Notes: generated by a model not told the origin, from the letters alone. A stretch of 6,670 nt of DNA from Gammaproteobacteria bacterium (GCA_026713405.1 JAPOON010000097.1:1-6670); one strand, 5' to 3'; shown: positions 1-6,423, counted from the stretch's first letter. A program made the numbers and translations.

Positions 1-37
1 CAAAGCGGCGTCAGCAGCACAGCAACCGTTCCCCGAA

Positions 38-66
38 TTGATCGAAGCACCGATACTGGGCACAAT
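38..66 (+). promoter_or_regulatory. Candidate sigma70-type promoter for the monooxygenase gene
   Basis: TTGATC at 38-43 and CACAAT at 61-66 are separated by exactly 17 bp. Each hexamer matches the sigma70 consensus at four of six positions. Transcription would begin near 73, leaving a leader of about 30 nt before the ATG at 104. The spacing is ideal but the hexamers are only moderate, so this is a prediction. The gene upstream of the window is unseen, and read-through from it is possible. Confidence 0.3.
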
Positions 67-88
67 CGCTGATCCTCCTCGATGTGCC

Positions 89-102
89 GGAGAAATATCT
101 CC
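89..102 (+). promoter_or_regulatory. Ribosome binding site inside a small hairpin before the monooxygenase
   Basis: GGAGA at 89-93 and TCTCC at 98-102 form a perfect 5-bp inverted repeat around the 4-nt loop AATA. GGAGA is also the only good Shine-Dalgarno sequence for the ATG at 104. In mRNA the hairpin would pair the ribosome binding site with the bases just before the start codon. The sequence is seen; any effect on translation is inferred. Confidence 0.4.
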
Positions 103-103
103 C

Positions 104-1627
104 ATGGAACATTTCGATGTCGTCATCGTCGGCGCCGGGGTATCCGGCATCGGCGCCGCCTGCCACCTGCGCAGGAAATGCCCGGGCCGCAGCTTCGTCA
201 TTCTCGAGAACCGCGATGCGCTCGGCGGCACCTGGGACCTGTTTCGCTATCCGGGCATACGCTCCGACAGCGACATGCACACCTTCGGGTACATCTTCAA
301 GCCATGGCTCAGCAACAAGGCCATCGCCGACGGGCCCTCCATCCGCGCTTACGTTCACGAGGCGGCAACGGAACACGAGGTGACTTCCCGCATCCGGTTC
401 AGGCACGAGGTCTGCTCGGCTTCGTGGTCCACTCCGGACGCCCGCTGGACCGTTCAGGCGATGGACGGGGGATCCGGAACCCAGGGGAATTTCACCTGCA
501 ACTTCCTCTTCATGTGCAGCGGCTACTACAACTACGCGAAAGGCCATGTGCCCGAGTTCCCCGGCATCGAGCGCTTCGCGGGGCCCGTGCTGCATCCCCA
601 GGCCTGGCCCGAAGATCTCGACTACGCCGGCAAGCGCATTGCCGTCATCGGCAGCGGGGCAACCGCCATGACGCTGGTGCCCGCCATGGCCGAGACCGCC
701 GAGCGGGTCACCATGATCCAGCGTTCCCCGACCTACGTGATCTCCCGGCCCGAGCGGGATGCCATCAACAGCGGGTTGCGGCGCTTCCTGCCCGAGAAAC
801 TGGCCTACGCGCTGACCCGGTGGAAGAACATCCTGTGGCAGATGTACGTGTACCGCCGAACCCGCGTAGCTCCGGAATCCATCAAGGGCAAGCTCCTGGA
901 TGCCGCCAGCGAGGCTCTGGGTTCGGACTACGTCGAGAAACACTTCACGCCGAGCTACAACCCCTGGGACCAGCGCCTGTGCCTCATTCCCGACGGCGAC
1001 CTGTACAAGGCCATTCGGCGCGACAAGGCCGCGGTGGCCACCGGCACGATCGCCGAAATCACCGAAACGGGTGTCGAACTCACCTCGGGGGAGCGGATCG
1101 AAGCGGACATCCTGGTCACCGCCACCGGCCTGCAACTCGCCGTGTTCGGCGGTGTCGAGTTCAGCATGGACGGCAGCCCCGTCAATTTCCCGGACACAAT
1201 CAACTACAAGGGCATCATGCTCTCCGACCTGCCCAACCTGGCCTACGTCTTCGGCTACGTGAACGCATCCTGGACCCTGCGCGCCGACCTGACCTGCGCC
1301 TATGTCTGCCGGCTGCTGAACCGCATGGAGAAACTGGGCATGCGTCAGTGCACGCCGCGCCTGCGCGAAGAAGACCGGGACATGAAGATCCAACCCTGGA
1401 TCGTCGGCTTTACGCCGGGCTACATGGCCCGGTCGATGCACCTCTTTCCCAGGCAGGGCGATCGCGACCCCTGGCGCAATACCCAGAACTACCTGCAGGA
1501 CCGCAAGGTCGTGCTGCGCGACCCCCTCGAGGACGGCGCACTGACCTTCAGCAACCCCGACAGCACACGAATGGCGGCGGATTCAGCGGAACAGGCGACG
1601 CCCCGGGAGACACGCAGCGCCGCTTAG
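104..1627 (+). CDS. EthA-like flavin-containing Baeyer-Villiger monooxygenase
   Basis: A 507-aa FAD- and NADPH-dependent monooxygenase of the Baeyer-Villiger class. The family inserts oxygen next to a ketone or oxidises sulfur compounds in the cytoplasm. Seen in the protein: an N-terminal FAD-binding GAGVSG at residues 10-15, the conserved GGTWDLFRYPGIRSDSD at 41-57, the class fingerprint FxGxxxHxxxWP at 158-169, and the NADPH-binding GSGATA at 183-188. Long stretches recall mycobacterial EthA (about 489 aa), including the NPWDQRLCL and NASWTLRADL segments. The last 25 or so residues are a low-complexity polar tail. ATG 104 is chosen because the FAD motif follows at the usual distance and GGAGA lies 10 nt upstream; an in-frame TTG at 38 would add 22 residues with no family match. 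It converges on the arsenosugar operon and shares no operon in view. The family is certain, the substrate unknown. Confidence 0.93.
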   Translation: MEHFDVVIVGAGVSGIGAACHLRRKCPGRSFVILENRDALGGTWDLFRYPGIRSDSDMHTFGYIFKPWLSNKAIADGPSIRAYVHEAATEHEVTSRIRFRHEVCSASWSTPDARWTVQAMDGGSGTQGNFTCNFLFMCSGYYNYAKGHVPEFPGIERFAGPVLHPQAWPEDLDYAGKRIAVIGSGATAMTLVPAMAETAERVTMIQRSPTYVISRPERDAINSGLRRFLPEKLAYALTRWKNILWQMYVYRRTRVAPESIKGKLLDAASEALGSDYVEKHFTPSYNPWDQRLCLIPDGDLYKAIRRDKAAVATGTIAEITETGVELTSGERIEADILVTATGLQLAVFGGVEFSMDGSPVNFPDTINYKGIMLSDLPNLAYVFGYVNASWTLRADLTCAYVCRLLNRMEKLGMRQCTPRLREEDRDMKIQPWIVGFTPGYMARSMHLFPRQGDRDPWRNTQNYLQDRKVVLRDPLEDGALTFSNPDSTRMAADSAEQATPRETRSAA

Positions 1628-1689
1628 GAGTTTCCAATCCGGCGCACCAGACCGCTGAGGTGGCAGGAACAACGCCGAATCTCGGGAAA

Positions 1690-1797
1690 GAGTTCGCATG
1701 CGGGGCTTCCCTTTCGGCGCGTTAAGCTCGTCCGATAGCCTTGCGTACAGCAGGACAACGAGGCCGTGCGCTGAAGGGAAGCCCCGTATGCGAACTC
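1690..1797. repeat. Long imperfect inverted repeat between convergent genes
   Basis: The left arm (1690-1720) and right arm (1768-1797) are near-complementary around a 47-nt loop. From the outside in there are 10 pairs, one position that would be G-U in RNA (1700/1787), 13 more pairs, a one-base bulge at 1714, and six further pairs of which one is again G-U. Inside the loop, CTCG and TCC (1727-1733) can pair with GGA (1753-1755) and CGAG (1759-1762), extending the stem past a 3-nt bulge. The element lies 62 nt after the monooxygenase stop and 40 nt from the ArsS stop on the other strand. It could serve as a bidirectional terminator or be a REP- or MITE-like element. No run of T follows either arm and no clear target-site duplication flanks it, so neither reading is settled. 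The rest of 1628-1837 shows no gene. Confidence 0.8.
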
Positions 1798-1837
1798 GCT
1801 GCAAGGCGTGGGAGTATTGTTCCCAGCAAGCCTGCAA

Positions 1838-2812
1838 TCAGGTTTCCCCCGCGGCGGACAGGGCGCCGCCGCAACTGCTGCCCTGGCCTGCCGTGCAGCC
1901 GAAACAGTGACTGCCGGTGGCGATCGACCCCGTCCGCAGGCCGTTGCCGCGCCGGAGATCGCGCAGGTGGGCGCGCCTGCCGTCGTGCAACGCCGGCAGT
2001 TGCAGCATCTGGTTGAAGTCACAGTCGTACAGGAAGCCCTGCCAGTCGACGCTGACGGCGTTTCTGCACATGAGTGTGTCCAGGTTCGCGTCGCTGAAAC
2101 TGGCGCGCAGCAATTGCATGTAGCCGTCCATCCGCCCCTTGGCGGTCAGCACCGCGCCGAACCGGCCGATCGGCATGTTGGTAATGACAAACAGGCGATC
2201 GAAAACGATGCCGAAGCGGTCGCCAAGCTCCCGTTTGTAATCCGCTTCGAGTTGTTCCTGGGCCGGTGGCAGGACGGGCCCGACGGGATTGAACGCCAGG
2301 TTCAACCGCAACCGGGGATCGGTTCCGTAGCCCAGCCCGTTCAGCACCCTGATGGCGCGGATGCTGTCGCCGTGCACCCCCTTGCCCCGTTGCCGGTCGA
2401 CGTTCTCCTCCAGATAACACGGCAGCGAGGCGACCACGGTCACCGCATGATCCGCAAGGAACGCAGCCAGGGTCTCCTGCCCGGGTTCGAACAGTACCGT
2501 GAGATTGCAGCGGTCGATCACCTCGACCTCCAGGGCCCGGGCAGCCGCCACCAGCCGGCGGAACTCCGGGTTCAGTTCCGGGGCGCCTCCGGTGAGGTCG
2601 AGTGTGCGCAACTGCCCGCCGCGCAACAGCGCAATGACTTCGTCGACGGTGTCCGCCGACATCGCTTCGGTGCGGTGCGGCCCCGCGTTGACGTGGCAAT
2701 GCAGGCAACGCTGGTTGCAGCGATAGCCCAGATTGACCTGCAGGGTTGCGAGTTCCCTGCGGCGCAGGGCGGGAAAACCGTTCTCAACGGACAACGGCCG
2801 AACTTCAGACAT
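1838..2812 (-). CDS. arsS: Arsenosugar biosynthesis radical SAM enzyme ArsS
   Basis: A 324-aa radical S-adenosylmethionine enzyme. ArsS homologues couple a dimethylated arsenical to the 5'-deoxyadenosyl group of SAM, the first committed step to arsenosugars after methylation by ArsM. Seen: the 4Fe-4S cluster motif CNQRCLHC with C32, C36 and C39, followed by HVNAGP; the SAM-binding GGAPE at 75-79; and the family's cysteine-rich C-terminal domain with C249, C264 in YDCDFNQ, C303 and C306 in CFGC, and C314 in SSCGG. Some members of this family are selenoproteins. Here the motif positions are plain cysteines and the terminal TGA follows about ten residues after SSCGG, so it reads as a true stop. 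The ATG at 2812 has GGGAAG upstream at 5-nt spacing. It is the last gene of a three-gene operon, 24 nt after the DUF2064 gene. The family assignment is strong; the chemistry is carried over from characterised relatives. Confidence 0.9.
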   Translation of the reverse strand: MSEVRPLSVENGFPALRRRELATLQVNLGYRCNQRCLHCHVNAGPHRTEAMSADTVDEVIALLRGGQLRTLDLTGGAPELNPEFRRLVAAARALEVEVIDRCNLTVLFEPGQETLAAFLADHAVTVVASLPCYLEENVDRQRGKGVHGDSIRAIRVLNGLGYGTDPRLRLNLAFNPVGPVLPPAQEQLEADYKRELGDRFGIVFDRLFVITNMPIGRFGAVLTAKGRMDGYMQLLRASFSDANLDTLMCRNAVSVDWQGFLYDCDFNQMLQLPALHDGRRAHLRDLRRGNGLRTGSIATGSHCFGCTAGQGSSCGGALSAAGET

Positions 2813-2836
2813 GGCGACTTCCCGTGATTGAACTGG

Positions 2837-3481
2837 TCATCTCAATGGTACCCCGGGCGCTGCCGCATCGGGCAGGGTGCCCAGAAACCGCTTCCAGTCG
2901 GCAATGGTATCCACGTCCCAGGTCATCGGCAGTTCGCCAACGCTCAAGCCGAGGCGCTCGGCCTTGCTCCGGGTCTGCCGGTAGACCCTGTCGGTTCCCC
3001 AGTCGATGTCGCTGAAAAGCGCTGCAACGGGGGTATTCAGCCCGATCAGCGCATAGCCGCCATCCTCTGCCGAGCCCAGCACCAGATCCCGTTCCTGCAG
3101 CAGCGAGGCTGCCAGTTCGACATAGGACGCATCCACAGCCGGCAGATCGCTGCCGATGACGACCCCGGCGCGGCCCGCTGCGCAGCAACTGCTGATGGCT
3201 TCATGCATGTTTCGACCGAGGTCTCCTGACGGCTGGCGCCGGACGGTCAGCGCGTAGCGCGTCGACCAGTCCCTGACCTGGGCATTGTCCGGGTCACCGC
3301 TCACCCAAAGCTCTACGGGAAATTCGACCCGCGAGAACGCATCCAGTTCCCGCTCCACCAGCACCCGATAGGCCTCGAGTGCCTGACCCGCGCCCAGATC
3401 CCTCGCCAGGCGTGATTTGACCTGGCCGGGGACGGGAGCCTTTACGAAAACGCACAGGCAGGGTGTGCGGCGTTCAGCCAT
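2837..3481 (-). CDS. TIGR04282-type (DUF2064) arsenosugar-associated glycosyltransferase
   Basis: A 214-aa cytoplasmic GT-A fold protein, of usual length for the DUF2064 family. It resembles nucleotidyltransferases that bind a sugar nucleotide; in arsenosugar clusters it is presumed to act on the arsenic-containing sugar, though its exact reaction is not established as far as I know. Seen: the N-terminal nucleotide-binding FVKAPVPGQVKSRL at residues 12-25, GDLGRNM at 86-92, IGSDLPAV at 109-116 with a likely metal-binding aspartate, EDGGYALIGL at 139-148, WGTDRV at 161-166 and WDVDTIADW at 188-196. The ATG at 3481 overlaps the end of the upstream transferase gene by 8 nt. No strong Shine-Dalgarno precedes it, which fits translational coupling. 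ArsS follows after 24 nt. The pairing with ArsS and a TIGR04283 protein is the main reason for the arsenosugar label; alone it would be called only a DUF2064 transferase. Confidence 0.88.
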   Translation of the reverse strand: MAERRTPCLCVFVKAPVPGQVKSRLARDLGAGQALEAYRVLVERELDAFSRVEFPVELWVSGDPDNAQVRDWSTRYALTVRRQPSGDLGRNMHEAISSCCAAGRAGVVIGSDLPAVDASYVELAASLLQERDLVLGSAEDGGYALIGLNTPVAALFSDIDWGTDRVYRQTRSKAERLGLSVGELPMTWDVDTIADWKRFLGTLPDAAAPGVPLR

Positions 3482-4196
3482 AGTAGCGCCGCTCGAGTTC
3501 GGTCGGGGAGGCGCCGCAGAGATAGCGGATTCTCAGGCACCACATCAGGATCATGGTTTTGAAAGCGCCATGAGTCTGCCAGCGTCGTGCGGATGCCCGC
3601 AGGGGCGTGCGCAGCCGCAAGGGCCGCCCGAAGCGGCGCAGGCGCTTGCTCAGCTCGATGTCCTCCATCAACGGCTGCCTCGGGACTCCGCCGACGGCTT
3701 CGAGCAGGGTGCGATGGACGAACATGCCCTGATCCCCCGTGCAGATGCCGGTGACGGTGGAACGCCAGTTCATCGCTTTCGCTGTCAGGCTCAACAGCGG
3801 CGTACTCTCAAGCCGCACATCGAATCGTCCCCAGCACGGGGAACGCCCGGCAAGCCGCCCGATCTCGTGGAGCACTTCCGGGGAGATGCCGCTGTCCGCG
3901 TGCAGAAACCACAACCAGCGGCCGGACGCTGCCCGGGCGCCTGCATCGAGTTGCAGACCGCGTCCCCGGCGGCACTCCAGCACGCGGGCTCCGGCGCTTT
4001 TCGCTACATCGATGCTGTCGTCCCGGCTGCCGCCATCCACCACGATGACTTCCGGGCGGGAACGCACCCCTGCGCCGGAACGCCCGGCAACCGTTGCCGA
4101 ATCGGTCAGCGCCGGCCAATGCCGCTCGAGATCCCCCAGCAACCGCTGCAGCCGCATGCCGTCATCTAACACCGGAATGACGATGCTGATCGTCAA
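3474..4196 (-). CDS. TIGR04283-type arsenosugar-associated family 2 glycosyltransferase
   Basis: A 240-aa GT2-like glycosyltransferase with no transmembrane segment or signal peptide that I can see. Seen from the N-terminus: ISIVIPVLDD at residues 3-12, IVVDGGSRDDS at 51-61 (nucleotide-sugar site), FLHADS at 97-102 where the family has its DXD-like metal motif, WGRFDVRL at 122-129, TGDQGMFV at 153-160, PLMEDIELSKRLR at 175-187 with the probable catalytic acidic residues, and RRW at 204-206. The TTG at 4196 is chosen because it places the first beta strand at the N-terminus as in relatives and has GGCGGA about 9 nt upstream. The open frame continues back to 4376, but that extension of about 60 residues looks non-homologous and would run across the divergent promoters. 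Residues 31-49 form a Ser/Gly/Arg-rich stretch that looks longer than usual. It is the first gene of the arsenosugar operon. Acceptor and donor are unknown. Confidence 0.87.
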   Translation of the reverse strand: MTISIVIPVLDDGMRLQRLLGDLERHWPALTDSATVAGRSGAGVRSRPEVIVVDGGSRDDSIDVAKSAGARVLECRRGRGLQLDAGARAASGRWLWFLHADSGISPEVLHEIGRLAGRSPCWGRFDVRLESTPLLSLTAKAMNWRSTVTGICTGDQGMFVHRTLLEAVGGVPRQPLMEDIELSKRLRRFGRPLRLRTPLRASARRWQTHGAFKTMILMWCLRIRYLCGASPTELERRYYG

Positions 4197-4224
4197 CGAT
4201 TTTCGTCCGCCATCTGTCGGCTCG

Positions 4225-4230
4225 AATATA
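4225..4230 (-). promoter_or_regulatory. Candidate -10 box for the arsenosugar operon
   Basis: Read on the minus strand, 4230-4225 is TATATT, five of six matches to TATAAT. Transcription would begin near 4218, about 22 nt before the TTG start at 4196. I see no convincing -35 hexamer at 16-18 bp, so an activator or alternative context may be needed. The position fits the head of the minus-strand operon. Confidence 0.35.
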
Positions 4231-4273
4231 CGCGCGATCAATCCCCGGCACGAGGTCGCCGCGGGCCTTGAGC

Positions 4274-4279
4274 TATAAT
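4274..4279 (+). promoter_or_regulatory. Consensus -10 box for the GAPDH-family gene pair
   Basis: A perfect TATAAT lies 95 bp before the ATG at 4379 and would start transcription near 4286, giving a leader of about 93 nt. The -35 region at normal spacing (around 4251-4256) is poor. It sits back to back with the leftward TATATT box, the two being about 44 bp apart, so both operons may share control proteins. No riboswitch or attenuator structure is evident in the leader apart from the palindrome at its end. Confidence 0.5.
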
Positions 4280-4354
4280 GCCCGCGCGATGCACGCATCC
4301 TCCCCCCAATGGTGAGCGCAGTGTCACGCCAGGGCAAACCGATCCATCCTGAAT

Positions 4355-4368
4355 GAACCCGCGGGTTC
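4355..4368. promoter_or_regulatory. Perfect 14-bp palindrome just before the GAPDH-like gene
   Basis: GAACCCGCGGGTTC is exactly self-complementary and ends two bases before the GGAG ribosome binding site at 4370-4373. It is a candidate operator for a dimeric repressor, as it lies downstream of the TATAAT box where bound protein would block elongation. In a GC-rich genome a palindrome of this length could arise by chance. With no loop it would form a poor RNA hairpin, so a DNA-level role is likelier than a terminator. Confidence 0.35.
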
Positions 4369-4378
4369 CGGAGCATGC

Positions 4379-5422
4379 ATGAGTAAAATCCGAATCGGCA
4401 TGATGGGCTTCGGCCGGGTAGGCCGCCAGATCTATCGCCTGGCCCTCGCCGACGATCGCTACGAGGTGGTCGCCGTATCCGACATCGGCCGCCCGGAAAT
4501 TCTCCATCACCTGCTCACGAAATCGATGGGCTCCCGGTTGCCCGTGCGGCTCGAGAGCAACTACCTCATCTGTCAGGACGAAGGATCTGTCAACGGGGCC
4601 CCGCACAGAACCCGCCTGCTGCCCGCCGACAAGCCGGCGGAGATTCCCTGGGATGTCCTCGGCGCCGACCTCGTCATCGACACCACCGCCCGTTTCCGCT
4701 CGTCGGATGCCCTTTCCCCACACCTCGACAACGGCGTCAGGCGCGTGATTCTCTCGACACTGCCCGAGGGCGAGATCGACCGCGTGGTGCTCTTCGGCGT
4801 CAACCAGGACAGCATCGATTCCCGCGACCGCATCGTTTCCGCGGGTTCCGCATCCACCACGGCCATGGCCCTGGCACTCAAGGTCATTGCAGGCGCGGGA
4901 GCCATCGAGCACGCCACCATGACCTCGGTGCACGCCTACACCAGCGATCAGATCCTGCAGGACTACGCCGGCCCGGACTACCGGCGCAGCCGCTCGGGTG
5001 CCACGAACATCATTCCCAATGAAACGCCCGCGCCCCACTGGGTAGAGCGGCTGATGCCCGGGCTCGCCGGCAAGCTGAGCGGGTTCGCCCTGAACGTGCC
5101 GGTCCAGGCAGGCTCGCTCCTGGACCTGACAGTGGCGTTTGCCGACGAAGACATCACCCCGCAGGCCGTCAACGGCCTGTTTCTCGCCGCAGCCGCGGCA
5201 GAGCCGGAACTGATCGCCACCACCGGTGACCCGATCGTGTCGTCGGATGTGAAGGGCTGTTCGCAGTCGATCCTCGTCGACCTGAAGGGAACCCTCAAGG
5301 CGGGGTCGAAGTTGATCAAGGTACTCGCCTGGCACGAGTCCCTCGGTCATGCCCGGCGGATTCTGGACCTGGCCGCGCTCTACGCGGGTCTCGACGGCGC
5401 AACCAGCCGCGAGGCCGCCTGA
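4379..5422 (+). CDS. GAPDH-family paralogue lacking the catalytic cysteine (probable pseudoenzyme)
   Basis: A 347-aa protein with the full GAPDH fold: an N-terminal Rossmann domain (GFGRVGR at residues 10-16, D35 at the end of the second strand) and a C-terminal domain with HAYTSDQ (H185) and RRSRSGATNIIP. The catalytic loop, SNASCTTNC in true GAPDH, reads SAGSASTTA at 154-162; the nucleophile position is Ala158 or Ser159, and there is no Cys in the region. The phosphate-binding Arg (231 in GAPDH) is Asn239, the Thr-Gly of the second phosphate site is Thr216-Pro217, and WYDNEWGY is reduced to WHESLGH (318-324). It cannot plausibly work as a phosphorylating dehydrogenase; a regulatory or assembly partner of the GAPDH encoded next is my inference. 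Erythrose-4-phosphate dehydrogenase is excluded because it keeps the cysteine. ATG 4379 has GGAG 5 nt upstream. The frame is intact with normal codon use, so this is not a decaying gene. Confidence 0.85.
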   Translation: MSKIRIGMMGFGRVGRQIYRLALADDRYEVVAVSDIGRPEILHHLLTKSMGSRLPVRLESNYLICQDEGSVNGAPHRTRLLPADKPAEIPWDVLGADLVIDTTARFRSSDALSPHLDNGVRRVILSTLPEGEIDRVVLFGVNQDSIDSRDRIVSAGSASTTAMALALKVIAGAGAIEHATMTSVHAYTSDQILQDYAGPDYRRSRSGATNIIPNETPAPHWVERLMPGLAGKLSGFALNVPVQAGSLLDLTVAFADEDITPQAVNGLFLAAAAAEPELIATTGDPIVSSDVKGCSQSILVDLKGTLKAGSKLIKVLAWHESLGHARRILDLAALYAGLDGATSREAA

Positions 5423-6420
5423 TGCGTGTAGCCATCAACGGTTTCGGGCGTATCGGCCGGGCCGTCTTCCGCATTGCCGAGCAGAGCGATGAGATCGACA
5501 TCGTCGCCATCAACGATCTTTTCGATCACGATGCGCTGGCCTATCTGCTGACTTACGACACGGTGATGGGCCGCTTCGAAGGCGGTGTCTCCATCGAGAA
5601 CGGGGAACTGGTCACCCCGCATGCCCGCGCCCGCATGGTCCGGGAGCGGGATCCGCGCCAGTTGCCCTGGGCGGAGCTGGAGGTGGACGCGGTGGTGGAA
5701 TCCACCGGGGTCTTCCGCGCCCGGGAACAGGTGGCCATGCACCTTGAGGCGGGGGCCAAGCGGGCGCTACTGACCGTGCCGGCGAAAGACGCCATCGACT
5801 ACACCGTGGTGCTCGGCGTCAACGAGGACGGGCTCAGGCCCGAACACCAAATCGTTTCCAACGCCAGCTGCACCACCAACTGCCTGGCGCCGGTGGCCAA
5901 GGTGGTGAACGACAGCTTCGGCATCGTCGAAGGGGTGATCAACACCGTTCACGCCTACACCAACGACCAGAGCCTGGCCGACGTGCCCCATTCCGACTGG
6001 CGCCGCAGCCGGGCGGCGGCGGAAAACATCATTCCCACCTCCACCGGCGCGGCCAAGGCGGTGGGGGAAGTGTTGCCGGAACTGAACGGACGGCTGGACG
6101 GCATCGCCTCGCGGGTGCCCGTACCGGACGGTTCGGTGGTAGACCTGTTCGTGGAACTGGAACGTCCGGCCAGCGTCGACGCCGTGCACGAGGCCGTTCA
6201 GGCGGCCGCCGACTCTCCCCGGATGAAGAACGTGCTGGAGTTCACCCGCGAGCCCGTGGTTTCCTCGGACATCATCGGCAACCCCCATTCCTCCATCTAT
6301 GATGCCTCGTTCACCCAGGTCACCGGACGCTTCCTGAAGGCGCTGTGCTGGTACGACAACGAGTGGGGCTATTCGAACCGGGTCTGCGACCTGCTCGCCA
6401 CCATGGCGGAACTGGAGTAG
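5422..6420 (+). CDS. gap: Type I glyceraldehyde-3-phosphate dehydrogenase, NAD-dependent
   Basis: A 332-aa canonical GAPDH. It converts glyceraldehyde 3-phosphate, NAD and phosphate to 1,3-bisphosphoglycerate in the cytoplasm, for glycolysis or, reversed, gluconeogenesis. All marks are present at near-standard numbering: NGFGRIG at residues 6-12, NDL at 31-33 with Asp32 favouring NAD over NADP, the nucleophile Cys150 in SCTTNC, His177 in HAYTND, Thr208-Gly209 in TSTGAAK, Arg231, and WYDNEWGY at 310-317 with Asn313 and Tyr317. Length is normal. The ATG shares one base with the TGA of the GAPDH-like gene (TGATG), with GAGG at 5411-5414 inside that gene, so the two proteins are probably made by coupled translation. 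The gene could be the housekeeping gap or a second copy. An ArsJ-associated GAPDH is possible given the arsenic genes nearby, but no arsJ is seen. Confidence 0.95.
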   Translation: MRVAINGFGRIGRAVFRIAEQSDEIDIVAINDLFDHDALAYLLTYDTVMGRFEGGVSIENGELVTPHARARMVRERDPRQLPWAELEVDAVVESTGVFRAREQVAMHLEAGAKRALLTVPAKDAIDYTVVLGVNEDGLRPEHQIVSNASCTTNCLAPVAKVVNDSFGIVEGVINTVHAYTNDQSLADVPHSDWRRSRAAAENIIPTSTGAAKAVGEVLPELNGRLDGIASRVPVPDGSVVDLFVELERPASVDAVHEAVQAAADSPRMKNVLEFTREPVVSSDIIGNPHSSIYDASFTQVTGRFLKALCWYDNEWGYSNRVCDLLATMAELE

Positions 6421-6423
6421 CGC

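Noticed and set aside
11..1441. Long open frame (476 codons) antisense to the monooxygenase
   Set aside because: It is a mirror of a highly GC-biased gene on the other strand. Its translation matches no family I know and lacks motifs, while the plus-strand protein is unmistakable.
1721..1727. GTTAAGC resembling an integron attC core site
   Set aside because: No matching RYYYAAC partner lies at the proper distance and orientation, and no gene-cassette arrangement or integrase is present.
1838..1840. TGA at the end of ArsS as a possible selenocysteine codon
   Set aside because: All motif cysteines precede it and it follows SSCGG by about ten residues, as a normal end would. Continuation beyond it gives no conserved sequence.
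1808..2827. Plus-strand open frame (339 codons) opposite ArsS
   Set aside because: The minus-strand frame carries the complete ArsS motif set; the plus-strand translation is His/Val/Gln-rich without domain features.
4289..4315. Eight-codon open frame (ATG 4289 to TGA 4315) as an attenuator leader peptide for the GAPDH-like gene
   Set aside because: It begins only a few bases after the predicted transcription start, has no Shine-Dalgarno, lacks a run of regulatory codons, and no terminator/antiterminator pair follows.
4312..4327. GTGA...TCAC half sites as a CRP/FNR-type operator
   Set aside because: The spacer between the half sites is 8 nt rather than 6, and flanking bases do not match the consensus.
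4197..4376. Extension of about 60 residues at the N-terminus of the TIGR04283 transferase
   Set aside because: It would precede the first conserved beta strand with non-homologous sequence and overlap both divergent promoters; the TTG at 4196 fits the family better.
4238..5350. Long antisense open frame (370 codons) across the GAPDH-like gene
   Set aside because: It is explained by the third-position G/C bias of the plus-strand gene. It would also cross the promoter region and shows no recognisable domain.
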